A DNA stretch of 64,000 bases. Source: Bacteroidaceae bacterium (GTDB lineage: Bacteria; Bacteroidota; Bacteroidia; Bacteroidales; Bacteroidaceae). Positions within the stretch are counted from its first letter, which is position 1; each line of letters begins with the position of its first letter. The stretch lies in NCBI GenBank assembly GCA_017560125.1, contig JAFYOS010000025.1, positions 62,001-126,000 on the forward strand, read 5' to 3'. The position numbers were made by a program, and so were the translations under genes. Below the pieces are notes generated by a model that saw only the letters and a list, made by a program, of their open reading frames with translations, did not search any database and was not told the origin of the DNA. Of this stretch, positions 1 through 8,939 are shown in pieces.

Positions 1-36
1 CGCTTTTGTAACTCCGCTTTTTAATACAGCTATCAT
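1..36 (-). CDS. 5' end of a leftward gene, cut by the window edge
   Basis: An ATG on the minus strand (complement at 34-36) opens a frame of 12 codons, MIAVLKSGVTKA, that runs off the left edge. A good -7 motif (TATATTTG on the minus strand, 78-85) lies about 40 bases upstream, which supports a real start. The N-terminus is reminiscent of small ferredoxin-like domains such as the one that begins some DAHP synthases, but 12 residues cannot decide the family. Confidence 0.4.
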   Translation of the reverse strand, partial: MIAVLKSGVTKA

Positions 37-77
37 ACGTCTTTCGTATTTATTTTGTTATTTCTCTTTAGTCGGCA

Positions 78-85
78 CAAATATA
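78..85 (-). promoter_or_regulatory. -7 promoter motif for the leftward gene at the left edge
   Basis: The minus strand reads TATATTTG, a match to the Bacteroidota -7 consensus TAnnTTTG, about 42 bases before the start codon at 34-36. No clear -33 TTTG is seen at the usual distance. Confidence 0.4.
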
Positions 86-352
86 CAAATAAAAACTACC
101 GAGAAAAGCTGTTTCCTGTTTTTTTTGGCCCGAATATTGGTTTTATGGCGCTTTTATTGCAAAAAGCATTACAAATTCCATCGACAAAAGATTTTCCCGA
201 AACTACGTTGCACGATATATCATATAAGGATATAACAACAAAAAAGCATTTCAAAAAAAATTACTTTACAGCAGAGAGAAGAAGAGCGAAACAAGAAGGA
301 TATAACCATGAAGACATTTAAGCCTTAATGCAAATAAATCGCTTTTATTCGC
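86..352. other. AT-rich intergenic stretch without a convincing gene
   Basis: The stretch between the leftward gene and the EptA-like gene is very AT-rich. An open frame of 88 codons (55-321) crosses it, but it overlaps the leftward promoter, has no recognisable domain and reads as low-complexity lysine-rich sequence. I see no RNA gene or clear repeat. Confidence 0.4.
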
Positions 353-380
353 TTGATTACACATACTATCACTATCTTTG
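353..380 (+). promoter_or_regulatory. Promoter of the EptA-like gene
   Basis: TATCTTTG at 373-380 fits the -7 consensus and TTG at 353-355 can serve as the -33 element (17-base spacer). Transcription would begin near 387, so the ATG at 458 rather than the later in-frame ATG at 682 is the natural start. This argues that the segment upstream of the poly-G tract belongs to the gene. Confidence 0.55.
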
Positions 381-457
381 TAAACGTATTGCATATTGTC
401 ATTCGTGCATTATGTATAAAAGCCAAGAAACACAAAGATTATCTTACAGATACTACT

Positions 458-2310
458 ATGCAAAATATTCAAACTGGAATTAAAATTTACTTTGAAAAGT
501 TCTCAGATTTCATCTGTCGTTTTTACAATCGACTCGGTTGCATCGCATCCCCATTTGTAAAAGAATTTCCATATATCGTCATATTCCTGAAACTAATGGG
601 AATAGCAGCAATATGGAACAGCAAAGAGACCCTAATTCAAAAAATAGGGGGGGGGAAGCATACACGCCTCTCTTTGGCAGAATGGCCTTACTATTCCTTT
701 TTGCATACATCGGTGCGACCATTATATATAATATAAAACAACGTACACTCAAACTGGCGGTAAAAATTTTCTTTTACTTTATAACGGTAACCCTATATAC
801 AATCGCGTTTTTCCTACAAACAAATTTCCAACTTGAAATTTGCAATCCCACCTGCTTTACATTATTGGCAGAAACAACATCTACCGAATCGCGCGAATTC
901 ATCGATCAATACATATTTTCCAGCAGCATAATCCCAACGCTAAAGAAAGTATTTATTTATCTATTTATAATCATATGCTCCGAAATCTTATGGAACAAAA
1001 TTATAAATAGGCCCAACAAGCAATACACCATTGCAAAAATCCTTATAACAATTACATTAACACCGATACTACTATTTGCTTCATATTCAACAAATATATA
1101 TTGGAAAATATATAATGCCAAGTCTACCGATGAAATAAGTTTTCTAACTGCACCAACAGATCCCATTTCATCCATTTTCCTTTCACATTGCTTGCTTAAC
1201 ACGATGAAGCAAAGCATGGAAAAATTCACAATACTAAACAAAGCTATATATAATGAGGCGGCATCGCATAACACATCAAACGATTCATTAAATATAGTTG
1301 TAGTCATTGGAGAATCTTATATAAAATCACATTCTCGGTTATATGGTTACAATTTAAATACAACCCCTAATTTAAGTAAGGAGCAAAACAAGGAACGGTT
1401 ATTTGTTTTTAACGATGTAATAACATCGTCTAATAGCACAAGTCTTATAATGAAAAACATCGTATGCTGCAACAACAGCAGCAGCGGTGAGGATTGTTAT
1501 GACTACCCGAGTTTTCTCACTATATTCAAACAAGCCGGATACGACGTCTATTTTTGGGACAACCAAAAGAGCATGGCCGAAAACGCAGTATATTCATACA
1601 CATTGAATAGTTTCTTATACAATCCCGAGATATGCAAAGTAGCATATACAAAAACAAACGACCAATCGTTTCAATATGACGAACAGATTGTCGATTCATT
1701 CGAAGAAAACATTGGCGAGCCACCGGGCAAGCACAATATTGTACTATTCCACCTGAACGGACAACATACGATGCCCAATGAACGCTATCCACACAATACT
1801 TTCAAACATTTCACCGCCGATAGTGTGAAAAACGACCAACCATATATAACCGATGAAATGAAAGAGCAAATCGCCCATTACGACAATGCCACCTTATATA
1901 ACGACTATATACTTAATCGCATTATTAGGTTATTCGAAAACAGCAACACCATGCTAGTTTATTTTTCCGACCACGGCGAGGAAGTATATGACTACAGACC
2001 CCAAATCGGAAGAACATATGGTGATATAACTGCAAATATTCTAAAATATCAATACGATATCCCGTTTATGATATGGTGTTCGAATACATTTCAAAAGAAC
2101 AATCCCGCGACCATAAACGCCATTAAACAGGCCGTAAACCGCCCGTTTATAACCGACAACATCTGCAATATGCTTTTTAATGTAGCCGGAATAGAAACAC
2201 CCTACTACAGAGATTCACTCGATCTTATAAGCCCCAACTACAGATGCACTGAACGAATTATCAAACAAAAATACAACTACGAATACATACGTAACTCTTT
2301 GGATAAATAA
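458..2310 (+). CDS. EptA-like phosphoethanolamine transferase, frame broken at a G9 tract
   Basis: Membrane-bound sulfatase-fold enzyme; relatives transfer phosphoethanolamine to lipid A phosphates at the periplasmic face of the inner membrane. The soluble domain shows the family pattern: GESYIKSHSRLYGY, a Ser/Thr-rich nucleophile region (TSSNSTSL), FHLNGQHTMPNERYP and the metal motif SDHGEE. The N-terminal part (from 458, with a membrane helix around FPYIVIFLKLMGIAAIW) is in one frame and the rest (four more helices and the catalytic domain) in another. The switch coincides with nine G at 647-655. One added G or two removed would join them into about 617 residues with the five-helix topology of EptA. 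As read, only an N-terminally short protein from ATG 682 could be made. The gene is far more AT-rich and ATA-rich than the rest of the window, suggesting transfer. A sequencing error in the G run is the main alternative. Confidence 0.75.
647..655 (+). repeat. Homopolymer G9 at the frame switch
   Basis: Nine consecutive G in an AT-rich gene, just after codon 63 of the EptA-like frame. Tracts of this length are prone to slipped-strand change. With 7 or 10 G the two halves of the gene would be in frame; with 9 they are not. Confidence 0.8.
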
Positions 2311-2360
2311 CAGAAAGAGGACACCTCGAAAATATTATTCGGGGCTACAATATTCAATGC

Positions 2361-2400
2361 GGGATGTCATTGCAAGTACAGCAATGACACCCCACTTTTT
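2361..2400 (+). terminator. Rho-independent terminator after the EptA-like gene
   Basis: A stem of about 12 base pairs (TGTCATTGC / GCAATGACA plus a GGG/CCC base with one bulged A), a 7-base loop and a run of T at 2396-2400. Confidence 0.75.
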
Positions 2401-2451
2401 CATATACAAGAACGAAAAACATACTAATTAAAGAAATTTTTCTTTAATTGT

Positions 2452-2482
2452 TTTGGTAATTAACTAAAAAGTTATATCTTTG
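2452..2482 (+). promoter_or_regulatory. Promoter of pckA
   Basis: TTTG at 2452-2455 and TATCTTTG at 2475-2482 with a 19-base spacer, a near-perfect Bacteroidota promoter. The start near 2489 leaves a leader of about 147 bases before the pckA ATG. Confidence 0.75.
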
Positions 2483-2489
2483 CACTTGG

Positions 2490-2636
2490 AGAACTTCGGC
2501 AAACTAGAAAATTATCCTAAAAACAAGCCATTCAGCACCACTACAAAGCCTGAAGGCAAGCAGGGAAGTTTGTGAGTTACATCCTTAGTTTTCAAGAGAA
2601 TAAATATTGTAATATAAATTTTAACAATTAAATTTT
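2490..2636 (+). other. Long pckA leader
   Basis: About 147 bases of untranslated leader. I see no known riboswitch core, terminator hairpin or leader peptide in it. The last 40 bases are A/T-only in large part, which in Bacteroidota favours translation start without a Shine-Dalgarno sequence. Confidence 0.4.
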
Positions 2637-4241
2637 ATGGCACAGATTGATCTTACCAAGTATGGTATCACCGGTACCACAGAGGTTATCTACAATCCCT
2701 CTTATGAGCAGCTTTTCGCTGAGGAGACAAAACCGGGTCTCGAAGGTTTCGAAAAAGGTCAGGAGACTGAGCTTGGTGCAGTAAACGTAATGACAGGTGT
2801 TTACACAGGTCGTTCACCCAAAGACAAATTCATTGTATTCGATGAGACTTCTAAGGACACAGTATGGTGGACTTCAGAGGAATATAAGAACGACAACAAG
2901 CCCCTTTCTACAGAGTCTTGGAATGTCCTCAAGGAGATTGCTCAGAAGGAGCTTTCAGGCAAAAAATTGTTCGTAGTTGACGCATTCTGCGGCGCTAACC
3001 CCAGCACACGTCTTAAAGTACGTTTCATCATGGAGGTAGCATGGCAGGCTCACTTCGTAACAAACATGTTCATCCGCCCCACAGCTGAGGAGCTTGCTTC
3101 ATTCGGCGAGCCCGACTTCGTAATCTACAACGCTTCTAAGGCTACAGTACCCAACTACAAGGAGCTCGGCCTCAATTCAGAGACAGCTGTTGTATTCAAC
3201 CTTACATCTAAGGAGCAGATCATCATCAACACATGGTACGGTGGTGAGATGAAGAAGGGTATGTTCTCTATGATGAACTACTACCTCCCCTTGCAGGGTA
3301 TCGCTTCAATGCACTGCTCGGCTAACACCAACGAGAAGGGCGAGACAGCAGTATTCTTCGGTCTTAGCGGTACAGGTAAGACTACTTTGAGTACAGATCC
3401 CAAGCGTATGCTTATCGGTGACGACGAGCACGGATGGGACGACGAGTGCGTATTTAACTTCGAGGGCGGTTGCTACGCTAAGGTTATCAACCTCGACAAG
3501 GAGAGCGAGCCCGATATCTACAACGCTATCCGTCGCGACGCACTTCTCGAGAACGTAACTGTTGACGCTGAGGGCAAGATCAACTTCGCTGACAAGAGCG
3601 TAACAGAGAACACTCGCGTATCTTACCCCATCAACCACATCGAGAACATCGTTAAGCCCGTTTCTAAGGCTCCCGCAGCTAAGAAGGTTATCTTCTTGTC
3701 AGCTGACGCATTCGGTGTATTGCCTCCCGTATCTGTTCTTACACCCGAGCAGACACAGTACTACTTCCTCTCTGGCTTCACAGCTAAGTTGGCAGGTACA
3801 GAGCGCGGTATCACAGAGCCCACTCCTACATTCTCGGCTTGCTTCGGCGCAGCTTTCTTGAGCTTGCACCCCACAAAGTACGGTGAGGAGTTGGTTAAGA
3901 AGATGGAGATGAACGGTGCTAAGGCATACCTCGTTAACACAGGTTGGAACGGTACCGGCAAGCGTATCTCTATCAAGGATACACGTGGTATCATCGACGC
4001 TATCCTCGACGGCTCTATCGACAACGCACCTACAAAGTCTATTCCTTACTTTGATTTCGTTGTTCCCACAGAGCTTCCCGGCGTTGATCCTAAGATCCTC
4101 GACCCCCGCGACACTTACGAGTGCTCTTGCCAGTGGGAAGAGAAAGCAAAGGACCTCGCAGGTCGTTTCATCAAGAACTTCACCAAGTACACTGGCAACG
4201 AGGCTGGTAAGGCTTTGGTTGAGGCTGGTCCCAAGCTCTAA
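2637..4241 (+). CDS. pckA: ATP-dependent phosphoenolpyruvate carboxykinase
   Basis: Cytoplasmic enzyme converting oxaloacetate and ATP to phosphoenolpyruvate and CO2. In Bacteroidales it often runs in the carboxylating direction, feeding the succinate/propionate fermentation. The 534 residues match the family's usual length. The Walker A loop [11 protein letters not shown] is near residue 241 and is followed by GDDEHGWDD, the ATP-type signature. Arg/Lys-rich substrate segments such as GRSPKDKF lie near the N-terminus. Codon use is strongly biased to a few codons, unlike most genes here, as expected for a highly expressed central enzyme. It stands alone, with its own strong promoter and terminator. 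Confidence 0.97.
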   Translation: MAQIDLTKYGITGTTEVIYNPSYEQLFAEETKPGLEGFEKGQETELGAVNVMTGVYTGRSPKDKFIVFDETSKDTVWWTSEEYKNDNKPLSTESWNVLKEIAQKELSGKKLFVVDAFCGANPSTRLKVRFIMEVAWQAHFVTNMFIRPTAEELASFGEPDFVIYNASKATVPNYKELGLNSETAVVFNLTSKEQIIINTWYGGEMKKGMFSMMNYYLPLQGIASMHCSANTNEKGETAVFFGLSGTGKTTLSTDPKRMLIGDDEHGWDDECVFNFEGGCYAKVINLDKESEPDIYNAIRRDALLENVTVDAEGKINFADKSVTENTRVSYPINHIENIVKPVSKAPAAKKVIFLSADAFGVLPPVSVLTPEQTQYYFLSGFTAKLAGTERGITEPTPTFSACFGAAFLSLHPTKYGEELVKKMEMNGAKAYLVNTGWNGTGKRISIKDTRGIIDAILDGSIDNAPTKSIPYFDFVVPTELPGVDPKILDPRDTYECSCQWEEKAKDLAGRFIKNFTKYTGNEAGKALVEAGPKL

Positions 4242-4267
4242 TAGATATACAACATTATCTAAATACG

Positions 4268-4304
4268 ATAAGGTCGGGTCGATTGACTCGGCCTTATCTT
4301 TTTA
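4268..4304 (+). terminator. Terminator after pckA
   Basis: A 13-base-pair stem (ATAAGGTCGGGTC against GACTCGGCCTTAT, with G-T pairs), loop GATT at 4281-4284, followed by CTTTTTATTTAT. Confidence 0.8.
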
Positions 4305-4351
4305 TTTATAGATTTCCGAGCACAATTATATAAAATACAGAAACTTTCTGT

Positions 4352-4359
4352 TATTTTTG
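4352..4359 (+). promoter_or_regulatory. -7 motif of the esterase gene
   Basis: TATTTTTG fits the -7 consensus 45 bases before the ATG at 4404. No good -33 box is visible. Confidence 0.5.
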
Positions 4360-4403
4360 CGACATATAAATAACGGATTAGCAAACAACTAATACAAGGA
4401 ACT

Positions 4404-7241
4404 ATGAAACTAATGAAATTTCTTTTTGTTGCATTATTCATGCTAATGGCAGGAACAATGCAAGCTACAGAAACAGTATCGTGCAACCCCGCCACATGCA
4501 ACACGCCCGAGGAGCTCGATGGCGACTCGGTGTGGGTAACCGGCGAGGCGCTCATCACAAAAGCGTCGCAGCTGTCGGCCAACAACACACAATCGGGCTT
4601 CCCCACCGACAACCTGTTGCGCCCCGAGAGCGAGGGTTACGGCACAAACCAATACATCTGGCACACATCGTGGGGCAACCCCGCGGTTCCGCCCAGAGGC
4701 ACCGACACCTATCTGCAGGTAAAATTCAATACACCGCAGACCGACATCATCTTCACAATGATAGGTTCGACATGGGTATCGACAAGCGACACCCCCACCG
4801 AGGTAGTTGTGATGGCAACCAACGACCTCAACGGCGAATGGACCGAGGTTGAGCACCTTAAAGACATGCAGTACGACTTCACCTCGTTCTCGCCAGAGCG
4901 CTACACATCGCCCCGCATCGCCCTTGGCGCCGAGTACAGCTACGTGCGCTTCGTAGTGAAGAAGACCATAAACGTGAACAACAGCAGCCGCTACGACACC
5001 AACGGCAACCCCTTTGTGTCGCTGGGCCGTTTCCAGGTATATAACGCAGTGAAAAGCGCTCCCACCCCCGTAGATAAGGAAGATTGCATCAATCTGTTGT
5101 TCATTGGTAACAGCATCACATACGGCGCCGGACTGAGCTTCCCCGCAACCGAAGCACCTCCCGCAGTGTGCCGCGAACTGGTAGAGAGCGCCACCGGCAT
5201 CACCACCAACCTTTACAACGGAGGCCACTCGGGTATCACCACCCTCGGTTTCATGCCCGGACGCGACGACCTGACACGCCTGATAACCGCAGCAAAGGCC
5301 TTCCAGAAGAACAACAACGGCCCCATCTACATCTCTATCATGCTTGGTACAAACGACAGCGCCATGAGCGGTCCCGAGGGAGCGCCCGTGAGCCCCGACA
5401 ACTACAAGGCCAACATGAAGGCTATAATCGACGAGCTGATAAGCAAGATTCCCGGCTGCAAGATATTGCTGAACTACCCCATATGGTACAGCCCCAACAC
5501 CTACAATGGCGGTAAATATCTGCAGGAGGGCCTCGACCGTCTGCGCAGCTACTACCCCTACATCGACGAGATTACACAGGAGTATGAGCAGGTAATTGCC
5601 GGCGACCGCCAGTCGTGGGAATACTTCGAGGACAACAACGCGTTGTTCATTGCCGAGAGTGGCTATTCGGGTACATTCTATCTGCACCCCAATGCACAGG
5701 GCGCCCGTCGCCTTGCCGAGGTGTGGACAAGCAAGATCATGGAGATGATTGTAGCCGACGGCGTAGCAACCACGGTAACATACAGCATAGAGGACGCCGA
5801 TGGTAATTTCATCGAGGAGATTGACTACATTAGCCGCGACGGCGACACCATCAGCGTAATGCCCGATTTCGCAGGAAAACGCGCCTTCACCGAATATACC
5901 ATCAAGACACCCACCGTGGTGAAGAAGGGCGAAAAGAACCTCATCAACGTCGTTGCCACATGGCAGCTGCCCTTCAAGGTGAGCACCGACCTGAAAAACG
6001 CCTATTGGTACAACCTTGCCCTGCGCGAAGGCTCCGACTACGTAACAGCCGACAATAGCTACAAATGTAACACCAACCCCACAAGAGAGCAGGCTATTAC
6101 CTACCCCTACCAGTGGGCATTCAAGGGCGACCCCTACAATGGCATCATCGTCTATAACCGCAGCGACACCACCAAGACACTCGCTCCCGTGAACAACAAG
6201 GCCGTCCTCGACAAGCAGACATACAGCTGGGAGATACAGGAGGCTACCAACGGCTTCTTGCTCGCAAACGACGAGGGTAAATACATCAACGAATATGGCG
6301 GCCCCGGCGGTCAGCTCGCTTTCTGGAGCAGTTCTACCGATGTAGGCAGCATATTCAATGTGAGCGAAGTGGGCTCAATGCTCGTTAAGAGCGTGACACT
6401 GCCCTCGGGAGCATCCATCAAGATATTCATCGCATCGGAAGAAAAGGCCAACGGCCGCGCCGTATTGGTAATCCCCGGCGGCGGATATTCATTCGTGGCA
6501 GGTAGCAACGAGGGTGCCGACTGGGCGCCATTCTTCAATAGTCTGGGCTACACAGTGGCAGTGCTCAAATACACCGTTCCCCCCACCTCGGCCGGATTGC
6601 CCCTGCAGCAGGCACGCGAAGCCATGAGCCATCTGCGCGAGAACGCCGAGGCACTGCGCGTCACCACCGGACAGATTGGTGTGATGGGCTTCAGCGCCGG
6701 CGGCCACTTAGCCTCAACGGTTGCCACACGCGTCAAGGGCGACGAAGCCGCTGCCTTCCAGATACTGTTCTACCCGGTAATCACCATGAACTCGGCATAT
6801 ACCCATGCCGGTTCACGCCAAAACCTATTGGGCAGTAACAACGCCCCCTCGCTAGTTAACCAATATAGTAGCGAGAAACAGGTGAAAGCAGGAAACCCCA
6901 TGGCCTACCTCTGCTGGGCCGATGACGACGGCACCGTATCGCCCCGCAACAGCACCGAGTACATTGCCGCTCTCGAGAAAAACGGCGTACCCGTGCACTC
7001 AATAAATTTCCCCGACGGCGGACACGGTTACGGATACAGTCCCTCGTTCAAATACCACGACGAGATAATGGAAGACCTCACTGAGTGGATGCTGAGCATA
7101 GACGAGGTGCTCACCAACATAGAGAGCCCCGTATATACCGACAGCGAGGAGGGCACATACTACAACCTGCAGGGACAGCCCGTAGAAACACCGCAACGCG
7201 GAATTTACATAAAGAAATCGAAGAAGATTTTCATCAAGTAA
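4404..7241 (+). CDS. Secreted two-esterase fusion: SGNH hydrolase plus alpha/beta-hydrolase
   Basis: A 945-residue exported protein. After a signal peptide (about 1-22) comes a beta-rich region resembling an F5/8-type (discoidin) carbohydrate-binding domain (about 40-205). An SGNH/GDSL esterase domain follows, with GNSITYG near residue 234 (nucleophile Ser), GTNDS near 314 and HPNAQG near 427. A linking beta region leads to an alpha/beta-hydrolase with an oxyanion loop GGGYSF near 692, nucleophile elbow GFSAGG near 762, an acid in WADDDG near 840 and a His in DGGHGYGY near 871. The last residues (YYNLQGQPV ... GIYIKKSKKIFIK) resemble a short extracellular C-terminal sorting motif. The most likely job is removal of acetyl groups from plant polysaccharide such as xylan or pectin; the substrate is inferred. 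No polysaccharide-utilisation genes adjoin it. Confidence 0.8.
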   Translation: MKLMKFLFVALFMLMAGTMQATETVSCNPATCNTPEELDGDSVWVTGEALITKASQLSANNTQSGFPTDNLLRPESEGYGTNQYIWHTSWGNPAVPPRGTDTYLQVKFNTPQTDIIFTMIGSTWVSTSDTPTEVVVMATNDLNGEWTEVEHLKDMQYDFTSFSPERYTSPRIALGAEYSYVRFVVKKTINVNNSSRYDTNGNPFVSLGRFQVYNAVKSAPTPVDKEDCINLLFIGNSITYGAGLSFPATEAPPAVCRELVESATGITTNLYNGGHSGITTLGFMPGRDDLTRLITAAKAFQKNNNGPIYISIMLGTNDSAMSGPEGAPVSPDNYKANMKAIIDELISKIPGCKILLNYPIWYSPNTYNGGKYLQEGLDRLRSYYPYIDEITQEYEQVIAGDRQSWEYFEDNNALFIAESGYSGTFYLHPNAQGARRLAEVWTSKIMEMIVADGVATTVTYSIEDADGNFIEEIDYISRDGDTISVMPDFAGKRAFTEYTIKTPTVVKKGEKNLINVVATWQLPFKVSTDLKNAYWYNLALREGSDYVTADNSYKCNTNPTREQAITYPYQWAFKGDPYNGIIVYNRSDTTKTLAPVNNKAVLDKQTYSWEIQEATNGFLLANDEGKYINEYGGPGGQLAFWSSSTDVGSIFNVSEVGSMLVKSVTLPSGASIKIFIASEEKANGRAVLVIPGGGYSFVAGSNEGADWAPFFNSLGYTVAVLKYTVPPTSAGLPLQQAREAMSHLRENAEALRVTTGQIGVMGFSAGGHLASTVATRVKGDEAAAFQILFYPVITMNSAYTHAGSRQNLLGSNNAPSLVNQYSSEKQVKAGNPMAYLCWADDDGTVSPRNSTEYIAALEKNGVPVHSINFPDGGHGYGYSPSFKYHDEIMEDLTEWMLSIDEVLTNIESPVYTDSEEGTYYNLQGQPVETPQRGIYIKKSKKIFIK

Positions 7242-7247
7242 AAGACC

Positions 7248-7290
7248 AATATATTAAGGCTGACTAATTTTAGTCAGCCTTAATATATTT
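7248..7290 (+). terminator. Bidirectional terminator between convergent genes
   Basis: A perfect 19-base-pair stem (7248-7266 against 7271-7289) with loop ATTT. Because the stem begins with AATATATT and ends with its complement, it can stop transcription from both sides. Confidence 0.85.
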
Positions 7291-7345
7291 ACCCATGAAG
7301 GATTCTCGTTCTATCTTCGCAACTACGCCCCTTACAAGGCGTAAA

Positions 7346-8722
7346 CTAATCCTTATTATATATAACAACCGGACGGGTGCGTCTGATGCTCATCGACGGG
7401 AACCACATATCGTCGGCTGTTATTCCACATTTTTCGATGGCCTCCACGCAATACTCAAGGCGGCCAAAATCGGTGTCAACGTTATTTGTACCGAATGTAA
7501 ATTTTAGGCCACGAGCCTTGGCCATGCCAATAATCTTCAGGCTCGGTATTCGGTAGCGCGGGTTAATCTCGAGCGCTATATTGTATCGTCCAAGAACATC
7601 GAGCACCTGTGCAACCCTCTCGTCGGTCCAATATTTATCGTAGTCGGCATTCATATCCTCGGGGATATATGTAGGGTTGGCAAAAATATCGGCCGGTTCG
7701 TTGGTCAATATCTTCACCGTCTGCTCCACTATCCTATCCATATACTGCTCCTTGGTCACGCCGTCGTAGTGCACCTCCTCGGTGCGATAGATGCGCGAAT
7801 TGCGATCCTTGTGATCCCTTATGGTCATTGCATCGGTCAATAGGTAATCGAAAATGCCGAGCGCCTCTTGCGAAAAAGTGGATGTCCAACGGCGCCCCTC
7901 GCCCTGAACACCGCAAAGGAACGGCAGAGGCTTCACCTCGTCGTAATATTCATAGACCTCCTTATCGTCGGCAAGCATTCGGCCCACACCACCCTCACCG
8001 GCATTGGGCGCCACTCCATAGTTGATGCCGTAGTTCATGGACATGGCGTGAGCCGCCTCTTTGGTGAGGCCACCCTTTAGGTGCACATGATAGTCAATCA
8101 CAGGGAAACCACGCTGCTGCAAGCGTATGATGGCGTCGTTCTGCTCGTCGATAGCCGGCAGGGTGTCGTTCTCGTTACGCACATCGTCGGCAAGCTCCAC
8201 AATGGAGATGTCGCGCAGTTTTACATCGCCCTTTTTACCCACAAGCATCACATCGCCCGAGCCCAGCAAGCGATTGGCGTATTCGGCTGTGCGATAGGAC
8301 TTTTCGGGCTCTGTGTAGCACACCACATCAGTGCCATTGATGCTCACCGATATATTTTTTCCGCGGACAGCTATCTGGAAAGCGAACCAACTGCTGTCGG
8401 CAGCCAACGAGCGATAGAGGTTACGTACCGATGCAAGACTGCCGCTCTTCAGTGTGCCGTCTATTGCACCATTGCGCAGCAACACCTCGTAGCCACTCGC
8501 ACCATCGGTATGGAACAGGATTGAAGCCTCTGCACCATCGGCCGTATAGGCCTCGCCACGCATAATGAAATTTTTATACTCACCCGCAGAGGTCAGGCTG
8601 TCGCCGGGGACAAGGGCTATTTCGCCGTTCTTCACTGTGGAGCCATCGTTGCTCGTCCAGTCACCAGCTGTTCCACACGACATTACCATCAGCGCCAATA
8701 GCGATAAAATAGAATTTTTCAT
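7346..8722 (-). CDS. Lipoprotein with a DUF1080-like sugar-binding domain and a PHP/amidohydrolase-like domain
   Basis: A 458-residue lipoprotein. The start at 8722 (MKNSILSLLALMVMSC) gives a compact signal peptide with the Cys of the lipobox at about residue 16; the longer open frame upstream adds only unrelated hydrophobic residues. Residues about 20-195 look like a beta-sandwich of the 3-keto-disaccharide hydrolase (DUF1080) or concanavalin type. From about 215 a second domain begins with IDYHVHLKGG, a metal-binding HxH motif as in PHP and amidohydrolase families, and continues to EINPRYRIPS and FGTNNVDTDFGR near the end, the latter resembling the C-terminal part of PHP histidinol-phosphatase-like proteins. 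It probably acts outside the inner membrane on a sugar-linked substrate. The reaction is unknown. Confidence 0.65.
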   Translation of the reverse strand: MKNSILSLLALMVMSCGTAGDWTSNDGSTVKNGEIALVPGDSLTSAGEYKNFIMRGEAYTADGAEASILFHTDGASGYEVLLRNGAIDGTLKSGSLASVRNLYRSLAADSSWFAFQIAVRGKNISVSINGTDVVCYTEPEKSYRTAEYANRLLGSGDVMLVGKKGDVKLRDISIVELADDVRNENDTLPAIDEQNDAIIRLQQRGFPVIDYHVHLKGGLTKEAAHAMSMNYGINYGVAPNAGEGGVGRMLADDKEVYEYYDEVKPLPFLCGVQGEGRRWTSTFSQEALGIFDYLLTDAMTIRDHKDRNSRIYRTEEVHYDGVTKEQYMDRIVEQTVKILTNEPADIFANPTYIPEDMNADYDKYWTDERVAQVLDVLGRYNIALEINPRYRIPSLKIIGMAKARGLKFTFGTNNVDTDFGRLEYCVEAIEKCGITADDMWFPSMSIRRTRPVVIYNKD

Positions 8723-8841
8723 AGTTGCAGTTTTTCGGATTTTTATATACAGCGCTAAAAATACAACAATTACACTACATAATATCATTGTCGTACATAT
8801 TTTCTTGTATTGGGTGCTCGGCAACCACACGATATAGCATA

Positions 8842-8885
8842 AACCTACTATGCAGCATTAAATATATCACAAAAATTGCTATTTC
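8842..8885 (+). promoter_or_regulatory. Putative operator block upstream of the TonB receptor (copy 1)
   Basis: This 44-base block recurs at 19062-19105 before the metal-efflux genes with only about four substitutions and two single-base gaps. Sub-motifs common to both are AACCnACTAnGCA, TAAATATATCACAAA and AATTGCTATTTC. It ends in the -33 region. Confidence 0.7.
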
Positions 8886-8912
8886 GGCACATACAACATA
8901 TCTGTAATTTTG
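8882..8912 (+). promoter_or_regulatory. Promoter of the TonB receptor
   Basis: TTTC at 8882-8885 in the -33 position, a 19-base spacer and TAATTTTG at 8905-8912, followed by CAAAC. Spacing and flanks equal those of the promoter at 19102-19132. Confidence 0.7.
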
Positions 8913-8939
8913 CAAACGAAATAAAACGCCCAAACGATT

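Noticed and set aside
55-321. Open frame of 88 codons before the EptA-like gene
   Set aside because: It overlaps a minus-strand promoter, has no domain or good start site and reads as low-complexity AT-rich sequence.
4443-5687. Long antisense frame (414 codons) opposite the esterase gene, and similar ones opposite the TonB receptor, ABC exporter and murC
   Set aside because: They mirror the codon bias of the real genes on the other strand, give Val/His/Cys-rich translations without domains and have no promoters.
7085-7507. Short plus-strand frames after the esterase gene
   Set aside because: They cross the bidirectional terminator and the 3' end of the minus-strand lipoprotein gene; no recognisable product.
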